Shown in pieces: positions 1 to 8,294 of a DNA stretch of 64,000 nt. Numbering within the stretch: position 1 is the first letter of the stretch; each line of letters opens with the position of its first letter. Source of the stretch: Trebonia sp964581815 (GTDB taxonomy: Bacteria > Actinomycetota > Actinomycetes > Streptosporangiales > Streptosporangiaceae). The notes beneath the pieces were generated by a model, which was not told the origin of the DNA, did no database searches, and saw nothing but the letters and a program-made list of their open reading frames with translations. The position numbers and the translations under genes were made by a program. The stretch lies in NCBI GenBank assembly GCA_964581815.1, contig CAZORE010000023.1:1-64000 (forward strand), given 5' to 3'.

Positions 1-1292
1 ACGGTGACTGGCAGGCGTCCGAAGCCGCGGAAGGCCGGCCCCGGTACCCGGCGGGCCTCGCCTGCCCCGGCGATGGAGGGGAATCGCGCGAGCAGGGCAG
101 GGAACGCGATCGCCGCTTCCATCCGGGCCAGGGCCGCGCCGAGGCAGAAGTGCGGGCCGCCACCGAAGCTCAGCGAGCCGGCGTCGGGCCGGCGCGGATC
201 GAAGCGGTCCGGACTGGCGAACCTGCGCGGATCCCGGTTTCCTGCGCCGATCAGCAGGAGTACCTGAGTGCCGGCAGCCGCCTGTATGCCGCCGAGCGAG
301 GCCGGCGCCGCCGCGCGCCTGACCGTCATCTGGACGGGCGCTTCGTAGCGCAGCGTCTCCTCCACGAAGTCCGCGACCGCCACCTCGGCCTCCCGCACGG
401 CCGCGGCCAGGTGAGGGTCGGACAGCAGGAGCGCCAGCCCGTTACTGAGCAGGTGGGTGGTGGTCAGGAATCCGGCTATCACCAGCGTGCGCAGGTTGTC
501 ATGCAACTCGGCGTCGCTCAGCCGGCCGTCGCCGACGTCGTGAACTTGCACCAGCTGGCTGAGCAGGTCGTCGCGGGGATGCTTGCGGCGCTCGCCGGCG
601 AGGGCGGTGAAGTAATCGTTGAGCCGGACCGTCGCGTCGTCCGCGACCGCGACCGCGTCCTGTGCCCCCCGGCGCCGCTCGCCGATGAGGCCGGCGACGA
701 GGTCTTCGGCGAGCGGCCGGAAGGTCTCCCGGTCCGCCTGCGGTATCCCGACCAGGTCGCAGAGCACGATGACCGGCAGCAGAAAGGCGAAGTGCGCGAC
801 GAAGTCAACCGGCTCGCCGCCGCTGCCCCGGTCGGCCATGTCGTCGAGCAGGCGGGCGGTCGTCGCGGCGATCGCCGGCGCCAGGCTATCCACCCGGCGG
901 CGGCTGAAGGCCCGCGACATCAGGCCGCGGACCCTCGTGTGCTCGCCGCCGTTCAGGTCAATGACGGAGTTCTTGCTCATCGACGGGTGCTCGCGCCACG
1001 CCGGGAAGCTCACGTCGAGCCCGGCGTCACCCTGCACCTCGAACACGGGATCACGCAGGACCGACTCGATGGCGGCGTAACCAAACACGACGACCGATGA
1101 CCACTGCGCCGGATGGCAGGCCTCCCCGGTCGCGAGCAGGTCCGCATAGTGGAGGTAAGGATCACTGGCCGCGTCCGAAGTAAAGAGAGCTTGCAAGATC
1201 TCGGTCGCTTCCACCTGGCACTCCCGGCCGCGCCGCGTAAAGGCAGTACCTGAGTCTTCCATGTCGGGCACATGAATGGCCAGACCGTGCAT
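1..1292 (-). CDS. Cytochrome P450, C-terminus cut by window edge
   Basis: Haem-thiolate monooxygenase of the soluble bacterial type. Reading the minus strand gives the haem-binding loop FGGGPHFCLG (Cys codon at 144-146), an ExxR motif (ETLR) and an I-helix segment AGFLTTTH. The usual acid of the AGxDTT motif is Leu here. There is no signal peptide or membrane anchor, so it should be cytosolic and rely on separate ferredoxin/reductase partners, none of which is visible nearby. The last residues read ...GFGRLPVT and the frame runs off position 1; only a few residues are probably missing. Two in-frame ATGs (1292 and 1262) and a GTG between them are possible starts, none with a clear Shine-Dalgarno site; I took the longer. 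It is divergent from xthA with about 70 bp between them. Substrate unknown. Confidence 0.88.
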   Translation of the reverse strand, partial: MHGLAIHVPDMEDSGTAFTRRGRECQVEATEILQALFTSDAASDPYLHYADLLATGEACHPAQWSSVVVFGYAAIESVLRDPVFEVQGDAGLDVSFPAWREHPSMSKNSVIDLNGGEHTRVRGLMSRAFSRRRVDSLAPAIAATTARLLDDMADRGSGGEPVDFVAHFAFLLPVIVLCDLVGIPQADRETFRPLAEDLVAGLIGERRRGAQDAVAVADDATVRLNDYFTALAGERRKHPRDDLLSQLVQVHDVGDGRLSDAELHDNLRTLVIAGFLTTTHLLSNGLALLLSDPHLAAAVREAEVAVADFVEETLRYEAPVQMTVRRAAAPASLGGIQAAAGTQVLLLIGAGNRDPRRFASPDRFDPRRPDAGSLSFGGGPHFCLGAALARMEAAIAFPALLARFPSIAGAGEARRVPGPAFRGFGRLPVT

Positions 1293-1363
1293 GCCATCGC
1301 CGACGGAACGGGGGCGTGGCCACCATCAACCCGCTCGATCGAGTTTTCTTCTAGGGTGGGGTC

Positions 1364-2245
1364 GTGCGGGTGGCGACCTGGAACGTGAACTCGGTCAAGC
1401 AGCGGGTACCGCGGCTGCTGCCGTGGCTGGACCAGCGGCGGCCCGATGTCGTCTGCCTGCAGGAGACGAAGCTGGCCGATGACGCGTTCACCGAGCTGCT
1501 TTCCGATGAGCTCGCCAGCCGGGGCTACGACTTCGCCCAGCACGGCGAGGCCCGGTGGAACGGGGTAGCGATCCTGTCGCGGACCGGGCTCACGGAGGTG
1601 GTGGCCGGAATCGAGGGTGCCCCGGGCTTCCCACTGCCGGAGGCGCGCGCGGTGGCCGCGACGTGCGGCGGTATCCGGGTGTACTCGGTGTACGTGCCCA
1701 ACGGGCGAGAGCCGGATTCCGACCACTACCGCTACAAGCTGGCCTGGCTGGCGGCGCTGCGGGACAAGGTCACCGCGGACAGCCTGGCGGGCCAGGGCGT
1801 GCTGGTGTGCGGGGACATGAACATCGCGCCAGCCGACGCGGACGTGTTCGACCCGGACGCGTACACCGGCCAGACCCACGTCACCGCGCCGGAGCGGGCG
1901 GCGCTAGCCAGCCTGCAAGCGACCGGGCTGCGTGACGTGGTCCGGGACCGGTGGCCGGACAAGCGCATCTTCACCTACTGGGACTACCGCGCCGGGATGT
2001 TCCACCAGGATCTGGGGATGCGGATCGACCTGGTGCTCGCCAGCGACCCGGTGGCGGACCGGGTGCGGGCGGCGTGGGTCGATCGGGAAGCCCGCAAGGG
2101 CACCGGGCCGAGCGATCACGCCCCGGTGATCGTCGACCTGGACGCCGCTCCGGACGGCGACATCGGGCCCGTTGTCCCGCCGCCGTCCGCGCGCCCGGTC
2201 AGGAAGGGCTCAGTCAGGCTCCCGCAGGCTCCTGCCGCTGAGTGA
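1364..2245 (+). CDS. xthA: Exodeoxyribonuclease III (AP endonuclease)
   Basis: Exonuclease III family Mg-dependent 3'-5' exonuclease and AP endonuclease for base excision repair. All signature blocks of the endonuclease/exonuclease/phosphatase fold are present in order: WNVNSV at the N-terminus, QETK (metal-binding Glu), YSVYVPNG, GDMNIAP (catalytic Asp/Asn), RIDLVLAS and SDHAPV (catalytic His) near the C-terminus. Length of 293 aa is slightly longer than usual because of a proline-rich tail. The GTG start follows a G-rich Shine-Dalgarno-like stretch and immediately precedes the conserved RVATWNVNS. Its 3' end overlaps the convergent TetR gene by 32 bp. Confidence 0.95.
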   Translation: MRVATWNVNSVKQRVPRLLPWLDQRRPDVVCLQETKLADDAFTELLSDELASRGYDFAQHGEARWNGVAILSRTGLTEVVAGIEGAPGFPLPEARAVAATCGGIRVYSVYVPNGREPDSDHYRYKLAWLAALRDKVTADSLAGQGVLVCGDMNIAPADADVFDPDAYTGQTHVTAPERAALASLQATGLRDVVRDRWPDKRIFTYWDYRAGMFHQDLGMRIDLVLASDPVADRVRAAWVDREARKGTGPSDHAPVIVDLDAAPDGDIGPVVPPPSARPVRKGSVRLPQAPAAE

Positions 2246-2837
2246 GTGTCCGCCCGGGGTCGGCGAGGGTGTCGAAGGCTTGCGCCATCAGGTCGGGCAG
2301 TTCCGGGGTTCCGTCGCTCTCCACCCAGGTGAGGATGGCGGTGCTGGCGGCGGCCAGGCACGCCGCGACCGTGACCCGGGCCTGGAAGCTGGGGCGCTGC
2401 TCGTCCTGGCCCGCGCTGAGGGCCTGGAGGATCAGCTGCTGGGTGGCGATCTGGTCGGCCCACAGGCGGTCGCGGAGCGCGGGGGTGGCGACAATGAGCT
2501 TGACCTGGTCGAACAGGGTGTCGCGGTCGGTGTCGTAGATCAGCCTGAGCCCGTCGGCCAGCACCGTGCGGATCCGGCGGATGACTGGCCAGGTGGCCGG
2601 GGTCTGGGCGATTGCGCTGGCGATCAGGGGGTCGTAGTCGTCAGACAGCACCACGTCCTCCTTGGCCGGAAAGTAGCGGAAGAACGTCATGTGCGAGACC
2701 CCGGCCGCGGCGGCGATCTGCTCGACGGTGGTGGTGTCATATCCCTGCTCGCGGAACAGCCGCAGCGCGCTGGCGCGGATGCGGCCGCGGGTGGCGGTCT
2801 TCTTGCGCTGCCTCCAGTCCGGCTCTGGTTCGGTCAC
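2214..2837 (-). CDS. TetR-family regulator, likely repressor of the adjacent efflux pump
   Basis: 207-aa TetR/AcrR-type repressor. The N-terminal helix-turn-helix lies at about residues 15-62 (RGRIRASALRLFREQGYDTT, then VEQIAAAAGVSHMTFFRYF). The C-terminal ligand domain is not recognisable to a specific subfamily. It starts 4 bp after the stop codon of the MFS exporter gene and is read in the same direction, so the two form an operon with the regulator second. That arrangement, and the tandem palindrome over the exporter start at 4400-4431, suggest autoregulated substrate-inducible efflux. The effector is unknown. Confidence 0.9.
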   Translation of the reverse strand: MTEPEPDWRQRKKTATRGRIRASALRLFREQGYDTTTVEQIAAAAGVSHMTFFRYFPAKEDVVLSDDYDPLIASAIAQTPATWPVIRRIRTVLADGLRLIYDTDRDTLFDQVKLIVATPALRDRLWADQIATQQLILQALSAGQDEQRPSFQARVTVAACLAAASTAILTWVESDGTPELPDLMAQAFDTLADPGRTLTQRQEPAGA

Positions 2838-2841
2838 AGAG

Positions 2842-4398
2842 CTATCGTCGCGTACGGGCGGGGGAGGTCGCGGTCGCGGGTGGCTGCGACAAGCCGGGGC
2901 CGCCGGAGCTGGCGCGTCCGGGCAGGTAACGCAGGCTGGTCAGGGCTGCGAGCGCGGTGACCGCGGCGCAGATGAGCATGACGACGCTCATGCCGTGCAG
3001 GAACGCGGTGCCGGCGGCTCGCAGGATGGCGCCGCCGCCTGGAAGGCGGCTAGCGAGCTGGGCGGCCTCGGTGATGGAGGCCCGTGCGGTGGCGGCGTCG
3101 CGGGCGGGCAACCCGGCCAGGGCCGGGCCGAGGGCGCGGGCGTAGCTGGCGGACAGGACGCTGCCGAGCACGGCGACCGCGATCGCACCGCCGACCTGCC
3201 GCAGCGTGCTGTTCACCGAGGCTCCCGTCCCGGCTTCGTCGCCGCCCACCGCGGCCATGACCTGGTCCATCGCGCCCGCGATAGACGTGCCGGTGCCGAG
3301 CCCGGCCAGGGCAAGCCCGGTGGCCGGGATGGCGTAGCTCGTTTCCAGGTGGACCTGGCTGAGCACGGCGAGTCCCGCGGTCAGCAGCGCCAGCCCGGCG
3401 GCCACGGTCACCTTGGGGCCGGCCGCCCGCACGACCAGGCTGGCCGTGCCGCCCGCGACGAGCAGGCCGCCCATCATCGGCAGCAGCCGCAGGCCGGCAC
3501 TGACCGGGTCGTTGCCGAGGACGCTTTGCAGGTACTGGGGGAGCGTGAACATGACCCCGTACAGCGCGACCGAGACGGCGACCGTGGCGACCGTGCCCCA
3601 CGCAAACCGGGGGTCGCTGAATATCGCCGGGTCGACGAGCCGGTGCGGGGCGCGGTGCTCGCGGAGGAGGAAAGCGGCGACCAGGACAGTCGATCCGGTC
3701 AGCACCCCCCAGCTGCCCGGCGCCGCCCAGCCGTGTTCCGGGCCGTTGATGACGCCCCAGACCAGGCAGGTGACCGCTCCGGTGGACAGCAGCGCGCCCG
3801 GGATGTCCAGCGGCGGCGCGACCGGGTTGCGCGATTCGGGCATTAGCACGGCGCCGGCGACCAGGGTCAGGCAGACGGCGGGCACGTTGATCCAGAACAC
3901 CGAGTGCCACGAGAAGTGCTGCAGCAACAGGCCGCCGAGTACCGGGCCGAGCGGAAGCCCGGCCGCGATGACCGCGGTGAGGATGCCGATGGCCTTGGGC
4001 CGTTCGGCGTCGCTGAACGCCGCCGAGACGACCGCAATGGACAGGGGGAACACGATCCCCGCGCCAAGCCCCATCACCGCCCGCGCCGCGATCAGCTCCC
4101 CCGCCGACTGCGACAGCGCGCACCACACCGACGCCCCGAGGAACACCGCCAGCCCGGTCAGCAGCAGCCGTCTGCGGCCGAACCGGTCTCCGGTCACCCC
4201 GGCGGTCAGCATGACCCCGGCGAAGGTCAGCGAGTAAGCGTCCACGATCCACTGCAAGTCCCCGGTGCTGGCCTGCAGCGCCGTCGAGATCGAGGGCAGC
4301 GCGATGTTCAAGATCGTCAGGTCCAGGGACACGACGACCACCGACAAGCACGTGACGCCCAGCATCCACCATCGTCGTGCCCGCACCCGAGCCTCCAT
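2842..4398 (-). CDS. MFS multidrug exporter, DHA2 (14-TMS) family
   Basis: Proton-driven drug exporter of the EmrB/QacA type. The protein is hydrophobic throughout with about 14 predicted membrane segments. It has the motif-A loop GDRFGRRRLL after TM2 and the family start SLDLTILNIALPSI in TM1. A longer frame begins at 4470, but those extra codons are exactly the palindromic operator-like DNA. The start MEARVRARRW at 4398 puts basic residues directly before TM1, giving 518 aa. No Shine-Dalgarno site precedes 4398, so a leaderless transcript is possible. It forms an operon with the downstream TetR gene. Substrate unknown. Confidence 0.9.
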   Translation of the reverse strand: MEARVRARRWWMLGVTCLSVVVVSLDLTILNIALPSISTALQASTGDLQWIVDAYSLTFAGVMLTAGVTGDRFGRRRLLLTGLAVFLGASVWCALSQSAGELIAARAVMGLGAGIVFPLSIAVVSAAFSDAERPKAIGILTAVIAAGLPLGPVLGGLLLQHFSWHSVFWINVPAVCLTLVAGAVLMPESRNPVAPPLDIPGALLSTGAVTCLVWGVINGPEHGWAAPGSWGVLTGSTVLVAAFLLREHRAPHRLVDPAIFSDPRFAWGTVATVAVSVALYGVMFTLPQYLQSVLGNDPVSAGLRLLPMMGGLLVAGGTASLVVRAAGPKVTVAAGLALLTAGLAVLSQVHLETSYAIPATGLALAGLGTGTSIAGAMDQVMAAVGGDEAGTGASVNSTLRQVGGAIAVAVLGSVLSASYARALGPALAGLPARDAATARASITEAAQLASRLPGGGAILRAAGTAFLHGMSVVMLICAAVTALAALTSLRYLPGRASSGGPGLSQPPATATSPARTRR

Positions 4399-4399
4399 T

Positions 4400-4431
4400 A
4401 TGTTATCAACTAACATGTTATTGACTAACAT
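4400..4431. promoter_or_regulatory. Tandem overlapping palindromes, candidate TetR operator
   Basis: Two 17-bp palindromes with arms ATGTTA and TAACAT around 5-nt centres (4400-4416 and 4415-4431) share two bases. The block is AT-rich in a very GC-rich neighbourhood and touches the preferred start codon of the MFS exporter. Placement and symmetry fit a two-dimer TetR-family site. That the downstream TetR binds it is inference. Confidence 0.65.
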
Positions 4432-4508
4432 ATTGATCGCATGACGAGATAGCAAGCGAGCCGGTGGCAAACCTCAGGCGGAACCGGTGCAGGCCTCTCG
4501 GCGTCTAA

Positions 4509-4522
4509 TCACCGATCGGTGA
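4509..4522. promoter_or_regulatory. Perfect 14-bp palindrome upstream of lipoprotein gene
   Basis: TCACCGATCGGTGA is a perfect palindrome lying 9 bp before the Shine-Dalgarno site of the small lipoprotein gene, in the region divergent from the MFS exporter. It could be an operator for either gene. No binding protein can be assigned. Confidence 0.4.
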
Positions 4523-4542
4523 ACCGGGCGAACGGAGGCGCT

Positions 4543-4947
4543 ATGCGGCTATGGACAGGCGTGCTCCTCGTGGGCGTGGCGATGGCGGCGGCGGCCTGCG
4601 GCGGCGCGGCACCGCGGGCGACCGGGACGGTCGAGGGAACGTTCGAGGGAGTAGGCGGGCCTGCGATCGTCGAGAACGGAAAGCCGCAGACGCAGGTGTT
4701 CCCGCTCTCCGGCACCGTCACGTTCACGGACGCCGCCGGGCAGGCCACGCCCTTCGCGATCGGCCCGGCCGGCACGTTCAGCGTGCGGCTCGCGGCTGGG
4801 ACCTACAGCGTTTCCGGGCGAACGCCGTCGATCTCGGAGGTGGGCAACGACGGGACAAGCACGCCGATCCCGTGCTCGCTGCCGCAGTCCATCCAGGTGC
4901 ATCCACGGCAGACGATGCGGATCGCCGTCATCTGCCCGTATCCGTGA
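4543..4947 (+). CDS. Small predicted lipoprotein, unknown function
   Basis: 134-aa secreted lipoprotein. It begins MRLWTGVLLVGVAMAAAAC, a short signal peptide ending in a lipobox with the lipidated Cys at residue 19. The mature part is rich in Thr, Gly and beta-strand-like sequence and contains one further Cys pair (PCSLPQ and AVICPYP) that might form a disulphide. An in-frame GTG at 4519 exists, but ATG 4543 has a good Shine-Dalgarno site (ACGGAGG) and gives the shorter signal peptide. The mature domain looks like a small Ig-like or carboxypeptidase-regulatory-type fold. No function can be named. Confidence 0.75.
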   Translation: MRLWTGVLLVGVAMAAAACGGAAPRATGTVEGTFEGVGGPAIVENGKPQTQVFPLSGTVTFTDAAGQATPFAIGPAGTFSVRLAAGTYSVSGRTPSISEVGNDGTSTPIPCSLPQSIQVHPRQTMRIAVICPYP

Positions 4948-5058
4948 CCCTCTTGCCCCACCCGAAGGCGACGGCTGTAACTTTCCGTCCGTCTTGTCAC
5001 GTAGCGGTCATCCGCCAGAAAAGCGCTTGAAGCAGTCCCGGCGCACGCTAGTGCCAAT

Positions 5059-5078
5059 TATCTGTCGCCCGACAGATA
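5059..5078. promoter_or_regulatory. 20-bp perfect palindrome, candidate operator of the carboxylase operon
   Basis: TATCTGTCGCCCGACAGATA has 9-bp perfect arms around CC and ends 30 bp before the permease start codon, so binding would block transcription of the whole permease, DUF1989, carboxylase and hydrolase operon. The size fits a TetR or GntR dimer site; the TetR gene at the operon's far end (14346-15047) is the natural candidate. No guanidine-I (ykkC) riboswitch was recognisable in this leader. Confidence 0.6.
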
Positions 5079-5108
5079 TTGAGGTCCGCTAGCCATCCAG
5101 GGGCAGCC

Positions 5109-6728
5109 ATGACGTCCACGACGGAAACAACGCAGCAGCCAGTCGAGCACGCCGACCTAGAACGCTTCGGGTACACCCAGGAACTGCACAGAAGGGTCGG
5201 CAGTTTCGCGTCCTTCGCGGCCGGGTTCTCCTATGTCTCCATCCTCACCACCGTCTTCCAGCTGTTCTTCCTCGGCTTCGGCTTCGGCGGGGCGGCGTTC
5301 TTCTGGACGTGGCCGGTCGTGTTCGCCGGGCAGATGCTCGTCGCGCTGAACTTCTCCACCCTGGCCGCGCGGTTCCCGATCTCGGGCGTGATCTACCAGT
5401 GGTCGTCACGGCTGGCCGGGCAGACGTTCGGCTGGTTCACCGGCTGGGTCATGATCATCGGTCAGGTTCTCACCGTGGCGGCGGCGGCCATCGCGCTGCA
5501 GGCGGTGCTGCCGTCCATCTGGTCCGGCTTCCAGGTCCTCGGCGGTGACTCCTCGCCCACGTCGTCGAGCGGCGCGCAGAACGCGGTGCTGCTCGGCTGC
5601 ATCCTGCTGGCCGTCACGACCACGGTCAACATCATCGGGATCCGGCTGATGGCGGTCATCAGCAGCGCAGGCGTCACCTTGGAGATCCTCGGCGTCATCG
5701 CGATCGTGATCACGCTGTTCGCGCACGTCAAGCGCGGCCCGTCAGTGGTGCTGCACTCCACCGGCGCGGCCCCCACGCCCGGCTCGCCCTACATCTGGGC
5801 CTTGCTGGCCTCCGGGCTGATGGCCGCCTACGTCATGGTCGGCTTCGACTCCGCGGGCGAGTTGTCCGAGGAGACCCACGCGCCGCGCCGCACCACGCCG
5901 CGGACCATCCTCCGCGCGCTGATCGTGTCCGGCGTCGGCGGGGGGCTGCTGCTGATCGCAGCGCTGATGGCCGCGCCGAGCCTCACCGACGGCAACCTGG
6001 CCACCGTCGGCCTGCCGTACGTGGTCGAGGCGGTATTCGGCGCGACCGCCGGGCGCATCATCCTGGTCGACGTCGTGATCGCGATCATCGTCTGCACGCT
6101 GGCCTGCCAGACCTCCGGCGCCCGGATGATGTACTCCATGGCCAGGCAGAAGGCGCTGCCGTTCCACGGCGCCCTCGGCAAGGTCTCGCCGCGCACCGGC
6201 ACGCCGATCGTCACCTCGCTCGTCGTCGGGGTCGGCGCCGCCCTGGTTCTCGTCGTCAACCTCGGGCAGAGCGCCGTGTTCCTCGCCCTGTCCAGCCTGT
6301 GCATCGCCATGCTGTACATCGGCTACCTGGGCGTTACCGCGCCGCTGCTGCTGCACCGGTTCCGGCACGCCCGCGGCCAGGCGAGCGCCGCCACCGCCGA
6401 GGGGACCGACGAGCACGGCAAGCGGCTGTTCAGCCTCGGCAAGTGGGCCATTCCGGTCAACCTCGTCGCGGTCGGCTACCAGGTCGTCGCGATCGTCAAC
6501 CTCGCCTGGCCGCGCAAGTCCGTGTACGACCTCACCGGGCACACCTGGTGGCTGCAGTGGAGCGCCGTGCTGTTCATCGCCCTGACCCTTATCGTCGGCT
6601 ACCTCGTCCACCTGCGGCTGCGCGGCGGCAAGCTGCACATCCCGCACGCCCGGCTGCACCACCAGCCGCTCACGGAACAGGCAACGGGAGGGCCGGCGGC
6701 CATGCTCGCCGAGCCGGAAGGCGCCTGA
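5109..6728 (+). CDS. APC-family permease of the urea/guanidine carboxylase operon
   Basis: Amino acid-polyamine-organocation superfamily transporter of 539 aa with about 12 membrane segments, starting with the conserved N-terminal stretch LHRRVGSFASFAAGFSYVSI. A TTG 30 bp upstream is in frame, but ATG 5109 follows AGGGG at proper spacing. It is the first gene of the operon with the two DUF1989 genes, carboxylase and allophanate hydrolase. Permeases of this clade are commonly annotated as urea-carboxylase-related. The likely cargo is guanidine, urea or a small amine delivered to the carboxylase; substrate is inferred only from context. Confidence 0.88.
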   Translation: MTSTTETTQQPVEHADLERFGYTQELHRRVGSFASFAAGFSYVSILTTVFQLFFLGFGFGGAAFFWTWPVVFAGQMLVALNFSTLAARFPISGVIYQWSSRLAGQTFGWFTGWVMIIGQVLTVAAAAIALQAVLPSIWSGFQVLGGDSSPTSSSGAQNAVLLGCILLAVTTTVNIIGIRLMAVISSAGVTLEILGVIAIVITLFAHVKRGPSVVLHSTGAAPTPGSPYIWALLASGLMAAYVMVGFDSAGELSEETHAPRRTTPRTILRALIVSGVGGGLLLIAALMAAPSLTDGNLATVGLPYVVEAVFGATAGRIILVDVVIAIIVCTLACQTSGARMMYSMARQKALPFHGALGKVSPRTGTPIVTSLVVGVGAALVLVVNLGQSAVFLALSSLCIAMLYIGYLGVTAPLLLHRFRHARGQASAATAEGTDEHGKRLFSLGKWAIPVNLVAVGYQVVAIVNLAWPRKSVYDLTGHTWWLQWSAVLFIALTLIVGYLVHLRLRGGKLHIPHARLHHQPLTEQATGGPAAMLAEPEGA

Positions 6729-6731
6729 GCG

Positions 6732-7583
6732 ATGGCGGCAGTTGCCTCGGCCCACAACACGGAAACGGTCGCCCTGGCCCGCGCCGACGCGCGGGCCCAG
6801 GGCGGCCGGATCGCCGACGCGATGCCCTACCTGCCGGCCAGCAGCACGCCGTACCCGCCGCCCGGCGTCGAGGCGGCCACGCTCACCTGGGCCGAAACTG
6901 TCGCGGGCGGCAACTACACGCACCAGGTCGTCGCGCGCGGCACGCGCATCAGGCTGGCGGACGTCACCGGCGATGCGTGCGCGCACGTCCTGCTCTACAA
7001 CGCGCTTGAGCCATGGGAGCGCCTCAACGTGGCCGACACCGTCAAGATCGGCTGGCAGGCCTATCTCACCACCGGGCACCCGCTGCTGTCCGGCGACGGC
7101 CGCGTCCTCGCGACCATCGTCGCTGACGACTCCGGGCAGCACGACGCCCTCTGCGGGACAAGCACGGCCGCCGCCAACCAGGCGAAATTCGGCGACTCGG
7201 CCCCCCACGGGCCGAGCCCGTCCGGCCGCGAGCTGTTCACTCTGGCGGCGGCCAAGCACGGCCTGGCCAAGCGCGACCTGCCGCCCTCGATCTCGTTCTT
7301 CAAGGGCGTGCGCGCAGCGGAAGACGGCAGCCTGACCTTCACCGGCAGCGCCGGCCCGGGCCGGACCGTCGACCTGCTCGCCGAGCTTCCGCTGATCATC
7401 CTCATCGCCAACGTGCCGCACCCGGTCGACCCGCGCCCGGCGTACACCTGCGGCCCGCTGCGGGTGCACGCGTGGCGGTCGGCGCCGACGGAGCCGGGAG
7501 ACTCGCGCCTCGACGCCTCGCCCGAGGCGCGCCGCGCCTACCTGAACACCGCCGGCTACCTGGCCGCGAGGGGGCTGTCATGA
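6732..7583 (+). CDS. DUF1989 protein, putative carboxyguanidine deiminase subunit
   Basis: 283-aa DUF1989 (urea carboxylase-associated) protein. DUF1989 pairs of this kind have been shown in other bacteria to form the carboxyguanidine deiminase CgdAB, which converts carboxyguanidine to allophanate and ammonia. Recognisable stretches are GDACAHVLLYNA, VADTVKIGWQAYL and the Cys motif CGTSTAAAN. It starts 3 bp after the permease stop and overlaps the next DUF1989 gene by ATGA. Which of the two is CgdA or CgdB cannot be settled by eye. Confidence 0.85.
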   Translation: MAAVASAHNTETVALARADARAQGGRIADAMPYLPASSTPYPPPGVEAATLTWAETVAGGNYTHQVVARGTRIRLADVTGDACAHVLLYNALEPWERLNVADTVKIGWQAYLTTGHPLLSGDGRVLATIVADDSGQHDALCGTSTAAANQAKFGDSAPHGPSPSGRELFTLAAAKHGLAKRDLPPSISFFKGVRAAEDGSLTFTGSAGPGRTVDLLAELPLIILIANVPHPVDPRPAYTCGPLRVHAWRSAPTEPGDSRLDASPEARRAYLNTAGYLAARGLS

Positions 7584-8281
7584 CAGCGAGCGACTCACGG
7601 CAAGCCGTACTCGACCCGGCGAGCTACGCCCCGGGCACCGTGCTCGACCGGTCCGGCCCGCTGGCCGACGGCACCGTGCGACTGGACGAGATCGTCCCCG
7701 CCCGCGCCCCCTGGTCCGCCGTGGTCGGGCAAGGCGACGTCCTCACCATCGTGGACGTCGGCGGCAACCAGTCCGCCGACTGCCTGCTCTACAACGCGCA
7801 TGACACGGCCGAGCGGTACAGCGTGCCCGACACCATCGCCTGGTCGGGCAACGTCTACGTGCGCACGGGCACCGTCCTGCGGTCCAACGAGGGCAACCCG
7901 CTCGCCACGGTCGTCGCCAACGAGATCGACCGGCAGGACACGATCGGCGGCGCGTGCGGCAAGGAGTCCAACACCCTGCGCTACGGCCACCACACGATGT
8001 CCGAGCACGGCTGCCGGGAGAACTTCCTGGCCGAGGCGGCCAGGTACGGCATGGGCGCCCGCGACATCGTCTCCAACCTCAACTGGTTCATGAACGTCCC
8101 GGTCGAGGCCGACGGCACCCTCGGCATCGTCGACGGCATTTCCGGGCCGGGCAAGCGGGTGGCGTTCCGCGCCGAGATGGACATCCTCGTCGTCGTCTCC
8201 AACTGCCCGCAGGTGAACAACCCGTGCAACGACTTCAACCCCACGCCGCTGCGGATGATCGTGACGGCGGGGCCGGCATGA
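7580..8281 (+). CDS. DUF1989 protein, second putative carboxyguanidine deiminase subunit
   Basis: 233-aa DUF1989 paralogue of its upstream neighbour, with the conserved blocks GGNQSADCLLYNA, CGKESN and a Cys-rich C-terminal motif NCPQVNNPCNDFNPTPL typical of the family. The start ATG at 7580 overlaps the previous stop as ATGA; a longer frame opening at 7472 lies inside the upstream gene and is rejected. The two proteins are expected to form a heteromeric enzyme acting between the carboxylase and allophanate hydrolase. If the carboxylase used urea, no deiminase would be needed, which is why this pair points to guanidine. Confidence 0.87.
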   Translation: MTASDSRQAVLDPASYAPGTVLDRSGPLADGTVRLDEIVPARAPWSAVVGQGDVLTIVDVGGNQSADCLLYNAHDTAERYSVPDTIAWSGNVYVRTGTVLRSNEGNPLATVVANEIDRQDTIGGACGKESNTLRYGHHTMSEHGCRENFLAEAARYGMGARDIVSNLNWFMNVPVEADGTLGIVDGISGPGKRVAFRAEMDILVVVSNCPQVNNPCNDFNPTPLRMIVTAGPA

Positions 8282-8294
8282 CGGCGAGGCCGGC

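Noticed and set aside
150..1100. 316-aa plus-strand open frame at the window start
   Set aside because: Antisense shadow of the P450, whose haem loop and ExxR motif read on the minus strand.
4948..5108. Guanidine-I (ykkC) riboswitch upstream of the carboxylase operon
   Set aside because: I looked for its conserved loops and pairing and could not recognise them; only a palindrome is evident. A covariance-model search would be decisive.
5742..7469. Long antisense open frame (575 aa) opposite the permease and DUF1989 genes
   Set aside because: Arg/Gly-rich shadow of GC codon bias with no family features; the plus-strand genes have clear domains and spacing.
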